DNA from: Lachnospiraceae bacterium
GTDB taxonomy: Bacteria; Bacillota; Clostridia; Lachnospirales; Lachnospiraceae
Reading direction: 5' to 3'
Length of the DNA stretch: 5,018 nucleotides
Assembly: GCA_003453515.1 (NCBI GenBank)
Contig: DMLD01000092.1
Coordinates: 1 to 5,018 of the forward strand
A model generated the notes under the pieces. The model was not told where the DNA came from and made no database searches. It worked only from the letters and a program-made list of their open reading frames with translations. Position numbers and translations under genes: made by a program. Shown piece after piece: positions 1 through 5,018 of this stretch (positions are counted from its first letter, which is position 1; each line of letters begins with the position of its first letter).

Positions 1-840
1 CTTCATATCGCAGACATTGGTGTAGGTCTCCTTCTGTGTGTACTGGATCCTGTTTATCTTGTCGCCGTCTACCAGCGTATTGCCGTTTAAGTATACATAG
101 AACTGTGTATCGACCTCGAGCTCATCGGTCTGTCTGCCGCTTCTCTTCTCGATCGTTCCCTTTTTCTCGAGAGTCTCCACGGTCGCGTACTGCGAGAGCT
201 CGTCGATGAGCAGGCTTCTCTGATCCCTCAGGTCGTTTGCGTTGGTCCCGTATGCCTCTACCACGTTGATCTGTCGGTTCAGTGACACTATCTTCTCGGC
301 GATGGCATTTATCTGATCGACCGTTGTCTTGATCTCCGTATTCGCCTCGTCCTGGAGCTGTCTCATGCTCTCTCCAACATTCTGGATGTACTCCGCCATG
401 GTCTGGGCTCTGGTGGACGCCTCCGTCCTTATTGTTGAGTTGTTGGGATTTCCGACCATGTTGGAAAGTGAGCTGTAAAAATCGTCAAATGCGTCCATGA
501 TCCTTGACTTATCATCACTCGTGACATTGCCGCAGACCAGATCCTGAAGTGAATTCAGATAATAGGTGTCCGTATTGTACTTGGTATAGGTCGCCTGAGT
601 CTTGATATATTTGTTATCATAGTACTCATTTCTCTGGCGGGTCACATCCGTCACACCGACACCGAAGCCCTGTACTGTCGCCGAGCTTTTGTTGGCAACC
701 AAAGCCTCATAATTTGTCGACTGTCTGGAGTATCCCTTAGTCTCTATATTGGCTATATTGTGCGCAGTCGTCTGTATGGCTGCGTTGTAGACCATCATAC
801 CGGTCTTAGATATCTCCATTGATCCAAAAGTTGACGGCAT
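1..840 (-). CDS. flgK: Second FlgK-like hook-filament junction protein (HAP1), C-terminus outside window
   Basis: The first 280 residues of a FlgK-family protein; the gene continues beyond the left edge. FlgK is exported by the flagellar type III system and forms the first junction ring between hook and filament. Visible are the rod/hook-type N-terminal signature HNIANIETKGYSRQ at residues 27-40, a VTRQRNEYYD segment near 65-74, a helical stretch at about 90-200, and the FlgK motif NDLRDQR at 202-208 followed by LLIDELS. The ATG at 840 is well supported: AAAGGAGG lies 7 nt upstream. It follows the other flgK by 87 nt in the same direction, so it is probably co-transcribed. The signature starts at the same residue number (27-28) in both proteins, but they are clearly divergent, so this is not a recent duplication. 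It could be named FlgK2; FlgL is less likely because the NDLRDQR motif and N-terminus are of FlgK type. Confidence 0.9.
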   Translation of the reverse strand, partial: MPSTFGSMEISKTGMMVYNAAIQTTAHNIANIETKGYSRQSTNYEALVANKSSATVQGFGVGVTDVTRQRNEYYDNKYIKTQATYTKYNTDTYYLNSLQDLVCGNVTSDDKSRIMDAFDDFYSSLSNMVGNPNNSTIRTEASTRAQTMAEYIQNVGESMRQLQDEANTEIKTTVDQINAIAEKIVSLNRQINVVEAYGTNANDLRDQRSLLIDELSQYATVETLEKKGTIEKRSGRQTDELEVDTQFYVYLNGNTLVDGDKINRIQYTQKETYTNVCDMK

Positions 841-847
841 CGCTATA

Positions 848-855
848 CCTCCTTT
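848..855 (-). promoter_or_regulatory. Shine-Dalgarno of the second flgK
   Basis: AAAGGAGG, a near-perfect anti-16S complement, with a 7-nt spacer to ATG at 840. It is the strongest ribosome binding site in the window together with that of flgN, which argues that the second flgK is well translated and not a relic. Confidence 0.85.
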
Positions 856-867
856 TCATATGGTGCT

Positions 868-889
868 CGGGATGATAAATCCTCTCCCG
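868..889 (-). other. Small hairpin between the two flgK genes
   Basis: CGGGA (889-885) and TCCCG (872-868) can pair around 12 nt; an overlapping GGAT/ATCC pairing with a 5-nt loop is an alternative. It lies in the 87-nt gap between the flgK genes, with no U-tract, so I do not call a terminator. It might tune processing or stability of the operon mRNA, but the short stem could be chance. Confidence 0.3.
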
Positions 890-927
890 TACACCCTGCA
901 ACCGGGCTCATGCATCCTTACTCACTC

Positions 928-3078
928 TTATGCACCCAGTCTCTCTATCAGATGCTGAAGCATCTCGTCCACCACCGTGATGTATCTCGACGATGCATCG
1001 TAGCACCTCTGGAACTTGATCAGATCGGAAAGCTCCTCGTCCGAGGAAACTCCCATGACATCCTGCCTCTCGTTGTCCACACTGTTGACGGTAAGTGTCT
1101 GATTGTCAACTATACCGTTCCACACATTGCCGACTACTGCCAGATTGCCGATGATGCCCGCGTAGTAGTGAGTGACATCGTACTCTGTCTGGGAGTTGGG
1201 ATCAAGCGTTCCCAAATTGTTATCAAAATTCTTCACCACCTGAAGTATTGCCTCGTTTGAGTATCCGCCTCTCTGCGGTGAATTCAGGTTAAACTTTGTC
1301 GGGATCTTCGACGGATCCTGTGATATCGCCGGATTTATCTGGAGCTGTCCCGTAGTATACAGGCTCTTTGCCCAGTTTTCCTTCTGATTCTGCCATACAG
1401 ACAGATCGTTCTCCATCTTCTTCTGACCTGCCGGGGTGGATGTATCCCATGCGTCCACGCCCCTTGCGTTGCCTGCCGTATCGGACATGGTCACTGTCTT
1501 GCCGTTTACCTGCCATGTATAGTAGGTCACATCCTCGGGCGGCGTTCCCTCACTCACAACATCCTTGGTCGGAGCCTGGGTCACCTCCTCATTGTATATC
1601 CACACCGGATAGAGATTTCCGTCAGTTCCCTTGTAGAAGTAATCTGTCTTCTGATATCTCTCCATACCGCGTCTTTGAAAAATCTCCTCGCCCGCGGTAT
1701 CATTTTTATCATCACCTATGAAGCAGTGCTCATAGTCAAAAATACGTACATTGTTGCCGGATATATCTATTATCGTGCTGTTTCCGTTGGCATCTGTCGC
1801 CGGGTTGCCGGCTGCATCCAAAAGCTCCCACGCATTTCCATCGGCAGTTCCGTCATCGGTCGCATATACAATGGGGCTCAGCGTATCGTTTACCATGGTC
1901 GATATACCGTGGATCAATGTGTCAAGCTGCACCTGTATGGTCATAACTATCGACGGATCAACATACTTGTTATACTCAACAAGTCTCTCCGTGTATCCCA
2001 TCATATCGAGGTTGTATGCCGTCGTAGCTTCGGTCGTATTGGCGTACTTTGCCGGTATCTGTGCCGTATATGTACTGAGCTCGGGTTTGTCTCCCACGTT
2101 GTTGTCGGTATACTTGGCGGCGTGTCCTCCTCGCGCCACCATCAGACCTCTCAGTGTCCCTATATCGGTGCGCTGTGTGGAGTTGTATTCAAGCGTGTCA
2201 TTTATGAAAAAATCTCCGCCGTTCTCCCACTTTACCTTGAGAAGCATCGAACCCGCGTTTCTGTTGTCGGGGTCGTCGACCGGATACTCCTGACCGTTTT
2301 TATCGTACTTTCCGATGGCTACGGTCGTCAGTCTGTACTGATTGGTCGTATCCAGCAAAAACTGTCCCTGCGCATATATCGTTATCGTTCCGTCTTTCTC
2401 TTCGTTTGTCTCAAAATCTATGATCTTGCTCAGATCATCCAAAAGCTTGTTTCTCTGGTCGCGGTAGTCGTTTGCCGACTCGCCGGTAGCTTCGTACTTC
2501 TGTATATTTTTATTGAGACGCTTGATCTGGTAGACGATGTCGTTGATCTCGTCAACTTCCTGCTTTATCTCCGTGTCAAGGCTCGTCTGATAGTTGTTCA
2601 GATCCTCAAGCAGCACCTTCGCACGCTCGGTAAACTGGGCAGCTATGGATACGACCTGATCCTTGTAAACGATATTGCCCGGATCCGACGCAAGCGATGA
2701 GAGCGCCTCCTTTAGCTCGCTTACGGCGCTCTGGAACTGCTCGCCGTTGAGCTCTCCGACCATATCCTCTATCTCGGTCGCCGTCTCTCTGTTCTTGTCG
2801 TAAAATCCGAGGCGTCCGTTCTGCATACGATACTGATAATCCAAAAACTCGTTTCGTATCTGCCTGGTCTGCTGGATAACAGTTCCCTTACCTGTCATCA
2901 TGGCATTGTCAGACGGTCCTATCGCCTTAACATAAAAAGCATCCGAAAGCAACACCTGCTGTCTGACATAGCCCTTGGTCTGTGCATTTGCCAGGTTGTG
3001 CGACGTCGAATTGAGCGACGCCTGCGCAGAGTGCAGTCCGGATACTCCTGTATAAAAACTGGTCATCAGATTTGCCAT
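928..3078 (-). CDS. flgK: Flagellar hook-associated protein 1 FlgK, unusually long
   Basis: FlgK-family junction protein of about 716 residues; many FlgK proteins are nearer 450-650. The N-terminus has GVSGL at 11-15 and NLANAQTKGYVRQ at 28-40. A QIRNEFLDYQYR segment lies near 73-84, a long helical part at 90-200, and NDYRDQRNKLLDDLSK at 203-218. LDTLIHGISTMVND at 386-399 matches the family helix before the variable domain. LQINPAISQDPSKI at 579-592 and the C-terminal GVSSDEELSDLIKFQRCYDAS (starting near 676) with VDEMLQHLIERL are typical closing elements. The excess lies between about 400 and 578, rich in D, N, G, T and Y and likely surface exposed. I place the start at 3078 (MANLMTSFY) because GAGGGG lies 9 nt upstream. 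An in-frame ATG at 3114 would add 12 atypical residues, lacks a Shine-Dalgarno and overlaps flgN by 14 nt. FlgN is the expected export chaperone. Confidence 0.95.
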   Translation of the reverse strand: MANLMTSFYTGVSGLHSAQASLNSTSHNLANAQTKGYVRQQVLLSDAFYVKAIGPSDNAMMTGKGTVIQQTRQIRNEFLDYQYRMQNGRLGFYDKNRETATEIEDMVGELNGEQFQSAVSELKEALSSLASDPGNIVYKDQVVSIAAQFTERAKVLLEDLNNYQTSLDTEIKQEVDEINDIVYQIKRLNKNIQKYEATGESANDYRDQRNKLLDDLSKIIDFETNEEKDGTITIYAQGQFLLDTTNQYRLTTVAIGKYDKNGQEYPVDDPDNRNAGSMLLKVKWENGGDFFINDTLEYNSTQRTDIGTLRGLMVARGGHAAKYTDNNVGDKPELSTYTAQIPAKYANTTEATTAYNLDMMGYTERLVEYNKYVDPSIVMTIQVQLDTLIHGISTMVNDTLSPIVYATDDGTADGNAWELLDAAGNPATDANGNSTIIDISGNNVRIFDYEHCFIGDDKNDTAGEEIFQRRGMERYQKTDYFYKGTDGNLYPVWIYNEEVTQAPTKDVVSEGTPPEDVTYYTWQVNGKTVTMSDTAGNARGVDAWDTSTPAGQKKMENDLSVWQNQKENWAKSLYTTGQLQINPAISQDPSKIPTKFNLNSPQRGGYSNEAILQVVKNFDNNLGTLDPNSQTEYDVTHYYAGIIGNLAVVGNVWNGIVDNQTLTVNSVDNERQDVMGVSSDEELSDLIKFQRCYDASSRYITVVDEMLQHLIERLGA

Positions 3079-3087
3079 ATCATCTGT

Positions 3088-3093
3088 CCCCTC
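3088..3093 (-). promoter_or_regulatory. flgK Shine-Dalgarno inside flgN/flgK junction
   Basis: GAGGGG lies 9 nt before the ATG at 3078 and just after the flgN stop. The upstream in-frame ATG at 3114 has no purine-rich site before it. This supports the shorter FlgK, whose N-terminus also fits the family better. Confidence 0.65.
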
Positions 3094-3100
3094 ATCCGCG

Positions 3101-3616
3101 TCACTGAGTGGCATCGAAACGAGGTCTGGTCGGCGCCATCCCGTTTACCTCTGCGGCGTCGCTTCCATAGTTTGAACTCCCCGATGTCATCTGTGCGCTT
3201 CTCATAACATTCATATTAAACTCTACCATATCCATGGATTCCTGCAAAAGCTCCTTGTTTTGCTCGTTCACATCTCTGAGACGGTTTACGGTCTTTTTGA
3301 GTCTGTCATGGATATCCTGCAGCTTTTTCCGGTCATCAGGCTGCTTCTTAAGAGAATCCTCTATCTCCTCAAGGGTGATAGTCTTTGGATTCTTCCCGAG
3401 TACCGTTGCTATATTTACGGCGATCTCTTCACGCTTTTGCTCAAGAGCGGTGGTACGATCGACCATATCTCGCTCCTGATCCGTGATAGCCTGCATCTTT
3501 TCAAGATCAGAGGCAACTATAGCCCTTGTCTTCTCTTCCTCGATAGGTATGAGCTCACCGTAAAGCTTTTCCTCCTCGGTAAGCGTAACCATCAACTCTT
3601 CCATCAAACTGGCCAC
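3101..3616 (-). CDS. flgN: FlgN-family flagellar export chaperone
   Basis: A 171-residue, mostly helical and charged protein. In the studied systems FlgN is a cytoplasmic chaperone that binds the C-terminal regions of FlgK and FlgL and delivers them to the flagellar export apparatus. Family-like features are the N-terminal helix with EEEKLYGELI near 14-23, EEKTRAIV at 27-34, DLEKMQAITDQE at 37-48, and a second long helix at about 95-138. The last 30 residues are rich in G, S, N, A and P and probably disordered. The start is a GTG at 3616, chosen because AAGGAGG lies exactly 7 nt upstream; the in-frame ATG at 3604 would be 19 nt from it. It lies 85 nt after flgM and 22 nt before the preferred flgK start, the order flgM-flgN-flgK known from Bacillus subtilis. 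Sequence similarity within FlgN is low, so the call leans partly on context. Confidence 0.9.
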   Translation of the reverse strand: MASLMEELMVTLTEEEKLYGELIPIEEEKTRAIVASDLEKMQAITDQERDMVDRTTALEQKREEIAVNIATVLGKNPKTITLEEIEDSLKKQPDDRKKLQDIHDRLKKTVNRLRDVNEQNKELLQESMDMVEFNMNVMRSAQMTSGSSNYGSDAAEVNGMAPTRPRFDATQ

Positions 3617-3623
3617 AGACTGT

Positions 3624-3630
3624 CCTCCTT
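3624..3630 (-). promoter_or_regulatory. flgN Shine-Dalgarno supporting a GTG start
   Basis: AAGGAGG with a 7-nt spacer to GTG at 3616. This strong site makes GTG preferable to the ATG four codons downstream at 3604. Confidence 0.8.
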
Positions 3631-3656
3631 AAGTATCATCCGCCAACATCAGCCTA

Positions 3657-3677
3657 CTCCGTAAGCGGAGAAACTCC
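3657..3677 (-). other. Overlapping small hairpins between flgM and flgN
   Basis: On the minus strand GGAG-TTT-CTCC (3677-3667) and CTCCG-CTTA-CGGAG (3670-3657) share the same CTCC arm, so only one can form at a time. They sit in the 85-nt flgM-flgN gap, about 27 nt before the flgN Shine-Dalgarno. The stems are only 4-5 bp. They could affect mRNA processing or translation, or be chance. Confidence 0.3.
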
Positions 3678-3701
3678 TTTTATGCCTTTATCAAAGCCTT
3701 A

Positions 3702-3971
3702 TCATCCAAGGAGTCTCTCTGCCATACTCTGGGCAACTGCCGTAAGTGGTACATTGTAGGTACCGTTGGCAAGCTGATTCTTGATCTCGTTTACCTTGTC
3801 CTCGCGAACAGGCTCAGTTCCGGCAGCAGCCTTCTTTGCTACCTGATAAGCATTGCCGAAGTCCGAGATCTCAACTGCATCTCTTGCCTGGCTTGCAGCT
3901 GCATACGGAGACCGTCTGGTCGTGTTCTGACCATATACCTGATTCACTGCCATGTACGAATCAATTCTCAT
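3702..3971 (-). CDS. flgM: Anti-sigma-28 factor FlgM
   Basis: A small FlgM of 89 residues from the preferred start. FlgM binds the flagellar sigma factor (FliA/SigD) and blocks late flagellar gene expression until it is secreted or otherwise removed after hook completion. Visible signatures are the N-terminal MRID, DAVEIS at 31-36, and the sigma-binding C-terminal part PVREDKVNEIKNQLANGTYN at 54-73, ending with a VAQSMAERLL helix. The N-terminal half is polar and low in structure, as expected for a partly disordered protein. Two in-frame ATGs exist, at 3980 and 3971. GGAGG touches the first with no spacer but lies 9 nt before the second, and family members begin MKI/MRI, so 3971 is chosen; the longer form would add MSK. 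It is the first gene of the operon and has a sigma-28 type promoter, which fits negative feedback by FlgM on its own expression. Confidence 0.95.
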   Translation of the reverse strand: MRIDSYMAVNQVYGQNTTRRSPYAAASQARDAVEISDFGNAYQVAKKAAAGTEPVREDKVNEIKNQLANGTYNVPLTAVAQSMAERLLG

Positions 3972-3980
3972 CTTACTCAT

Positions 3981-3985
3981 CCTCC
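3981..3985 (-). promoter_or_regulatory. flgM Shine-Dalgarno deciding the start
   Basis: GGAGG directly abuts the ATG at 3980 (zero spacing) but lies 9 nt before the ATG at 3971. The second is therefore the likely start. The site also contains GGATG, the same core found in the upstream hairpin loop. Confidence 0.75.
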
Positions 3986-3995
3986 GTTCTTAAGT

Positions 3996-4046
3996 GTTCG
4001 GTCACATCCTACAATCTGTCACCCTTGATCAGTGACCTGACCGAAC
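3996..4046 (-). promoter_or_regulatory. flgM leader hairpin with internal GGAUG motif
   Basis: Perfect 9-bp arms at 4046-4038 (GTTCGGTCA) and 4004-3996 (TGACCGAAC) enclose 33 nt. Inside, GTCAC (4036-4032) can pair with GTGAC (4022-4018). The slightly longer GGTCAC (4037-4032) could instead pair with GTGACC (4005-4000), which is part of the outer arm, so two exclusive folds exist. The loop carries TAGGATGT (4011-4004), close to the core of the CsrA consensus ARGGAUGU. The structure ends 10 nt before the flgM GGAGG. It could be an RNA regulatory element or an operator-like DNA palindrome; function is inferred only. Confidence 0.5.
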
Positions 4047-4083
4047 CACCTTTAGTGCACACCTTCTGATGTGTTCACTATAT

Positions 4084-4110
4084 TTATCGGACATTTCATG
4101 CTTAACTTAA
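4084..4110 (-). promoter_or_regulatory. Sigma-28 (FliA/SigD) type promoter for flgM operon
   Basis: Read on the minus strand, TTAAGTTA (4110-4103), an 11-nt spacer and TCCGATAA (4091-4084) match the classical sigma-28 consensus TAAAGTTT-N11-GCCGATAA at 6/8 and 7/8 positions with exact spacing. Transcription would start near 4076, giving a leader of about 105 nt before flgM. An A-rich tract (4121-4127, T on the plus strand) lies just upstream and could act as an UP-like element. A weak sigma-A -10 (TATAGT, 4082-4077) overlaps, but its -35 is poor. Location, strand and target all fit FlgM feedback control. The match was made by eye. Confidence 0.75.
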
Positions 4111-4136
4111 CCCCTGCTTGGTTTTTTTCGCAACTT

Positions 4137-4173
4137 TTTAGGAAAACGCTGATCTGATCAGTGTTTCCCTAAA
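4137..4173 (-). terminator. Inverted repeat after ABC gene, possible terminator
   Basis: Two 17-nt arms (4137-4153 and 4157-4173) separated by 3 nt begin 7 nt after the ABC transporter stop codon. On the minus-strand RNA 15 pairs are Watson-Crick, one is G-U and one is an A-C mismatch. The place suits transcription termination of the transporter gene ahead of the flgM promoter. However, the minus-strand sequence after the stem (AAGTTGCG) has no U-tract, and on the plus strand only a poor TGTTTCTT follows. It may be a non-canonical terminator, an RNA-stabilising 3' stem, or a repeat element. Confidence 0.5.
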
Positions 4174-4179
4174 TGTTTC

Positions 4180-5018
4180 TTAAATTGTTATCTCCGCCAC
4201 ATTTACGCCCTCTGCCTCGTCAAAGCGGTAATTGACCTCGGTCGTCATATTTTTCAACACATCGAGCGAGAGCTCATTGTCCGTGTCGTTTATGTCAAAC
4301 CTGTCGCCCTTGTATTCGATCACGACCCTGCAGTTGTCATTGTCGGCAGCGTACTCAGCCTTTACGGTGATGTACGGCTTGTCATATCTCGGAAGAAGTA
4401 TCTGCTGAACTATCTCCTCTATGACAAGTCTGATGCGGTATCTGTCGGAGGGAGAGATGTCATTTTTAAAGAAAAATCTGTCAAGCTCGACTCCAAAGCC
4501 GATAAAATCGTGATCCCTGCTCTCTATCACGACCTCGAACACCTTGAGCTTCCTTATAAATCTTCTGGTGAGCTCGCCCTTCGGATCGTCAAATATCTCG
4601 TCGGGCGTACCCTCCTCGTAGATCCCGCCATCGTCCATATAAATGACGCGGTTTGAGATAGCTCTTGCAAAGCTCATCTCGTGCGTGACGATCATCATCG
4701 TCTTTCCGCTTTGCGACAGATCTCTTATGACAGCCTGGACCTCGGAAACCATGGTCGGATCGAGCGCACTGGTCGGCTCGTCGAGAAGTATCACCTCCGG
4801 ATCCATTGCCAGAGTTCTCGCGATAGCCACTCTCTGCTTCTGCCCTCCGGAGAGCTCGTCAGGATAGCTCATCGCCTTGTCAGCCATGCCGACTCTTTTC
4901 AGCAGCTCAAGCGCAGTATCGTATGCCTCCCGCTTGCCCCTCTGCTTCAGATCCATCGGCGCGATCATGAGATTCTCGATGACCGTCAGGTGCGAAAACA
5001 GGTTGAACGACTGAAACA
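4180..5018 (-). CDS. Polar amino-acid ABC transporter ATPase with C-terminal RsbW-like domain, 5' end outside window
   Basis: 278 complete codons are visible; the N-terminal 80 or so residues with Walker A lie beyond the right edge. The reading frame stays open to the edge, so the ATG at 4968 is internal. Visible ABC elements, numbered from the first full codon: Q-loop FQSFNLFSHLTV at 1-12, signature LSGGQKQR at 55-62, Walker B VILLDEP at 75-81, D-loop SALD at 83-86 and the switch histidine H112 in VTHE. This pattern is that of GlnQ/HisP ATPases, which power uptake of polar amino acids with a permease and a binding protein; the substrate cannot be read here. The usual family ending (DDPKGELTRRFI) falls near 143-154. 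About 120 more residues follow, resembling a degenerate GHKL domain: EEIVQQIL at 200-207 in the N-box position, YKGDRFDI at 235-242, and a closing helix-strand like that of RsbW kinases. No promoter is visible. Confidence 0.9.
   Translation of the reverse strand, partial: FQSFNLFSHLTVIENLMIAPMDLKQRGKREAYDTALELLKRVGMADKAMSYPDELSGGQKQRVAIARTLAMDPEVILLDEPTSALDPTMVSEVQAVIRDLSQSGKTMMIVTHEMSFARAISNRVIYMDDGGIYEEGTPDEIFDDPKGELTRRFIRKLKVFEVVIESRDHDFIGFGVELDRFFFKNDISPSDRYRIRLVIEEIVQQILLPRYDKPYITVKAEYAADNDNCRVVIEYKGDRFDINDTDNELSLDVLKNMTTEVNYRFDEAEGVNVAEITI

Noticed and set aside
910..1260. 116-codon plus-strand frame at the 3' end of flgK
   Set aside because: Antisense to the conserved FlgK C-terminal helix region; no recognisable motif.
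1751..2293. 180-codon hydrophobic plus-strand frame resembling a membrane protein
   Set aside because: Antisense to flgK; apparent hydrophobicity follows from reading complemented polar codons. No supporting context.
1675..2700. 341-codon open frame on the plus strand opposite flgK
   Set aside because: It lies wholly antisense to a confidently identified flgK. I see no family motif in it, and it has no operon context on that strand; it is best explained as a shadow of the flgK codon pattern.
3079..3114. Longer FlgK N-terminus starting at ATG 3114
   Set aside because: It would add 12 acidic residues absent from the family pattern, has no Shine-Dalgarno and overlaps flgN; the start at 3078 fits better.
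4107..4128. Plus-strand AACC...GGTT followed by seven T as an intrinsic terminator
   Set aside because: Only a 4-bp stem, and no plus-strand gene would be terminated by it; the T-run is more simply the A-tract upstream of the flgM promoter.
4180..4968. ABC ATPase starting at the ATG at 4968
   Set aside because: The frame is open upstream to the window edge and encodes the conserved Q-loop FQSFNLFSHLTV, so the true start is outside the window.

Overview
The window holds the start of a late flagellar operon on the minus strand, read from right to left, with the tail of an unrelated transporter gene at its right edge. All five recognised genes are on the minus strand. In genomic order from right to left they are: an amino-acid ABC transporter ATPase (5' end outside the window), flgM, flgN, a long flgK, and a second flgK-like gene whose 3' end lies outside the window. 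The flgM-flgN-flgK order with strong AAGGAGG-type ribosome binding sites, no outer-membrane features, moderate GC with frequent ATA/AGA codons, and a sigma-28 style promoter point to a motile Firmicute. A Lachnospiraceae-like clostridium is my best guess from overall style; this was not tested.

Right part (4180-5018): a GlnQ/HisP-type ATPase that lacks its Walker A region only because the window ends. After the normal end of the ABC domain it carries about 120 extra residues that read as a degenerate RsbW-like GHKL (HATPase) domain. An imperfect 17-bp inverted repeat follows the stop codon and separates it from the flagellar genes.

Intergenic region 3972-4179: contains a good match to a sigma-28 (FliA/SigD) promoter, then a leader of roughly 100 nt with a perfect 9-bp inverted repeat and two GGAUG motifs, one in the hairpin loop and one on the flgM Shine-Dalgarno. 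This would put flgM (anti-sigma-28) under the sigma factor it inhibits, with possible extra post-transcriptional control.

Left part (1-3971): flgM, flgN and two tandem, clearly divergent flgK-like genes. FlgM holds sigma-28 until the hook is finished, FlgN chaperones the hook-filament junction proteins, and FlgK forms the junction. Two FlgK-type proteins in tandem, one of about 716 residues with a large insertion, are the main structural oddity. The 85-nt and 87-nt gaps upstream of flgN and the second flgK each hold a short hairpin and a tiny possible ORF ending at or beside the next gene's Shine-Dalgarno.

I found no tRNA, rRNA, CRISPR, insertion sequence or phage feature. The long plus-strand ORFs opposite flgK are treated as shadows.
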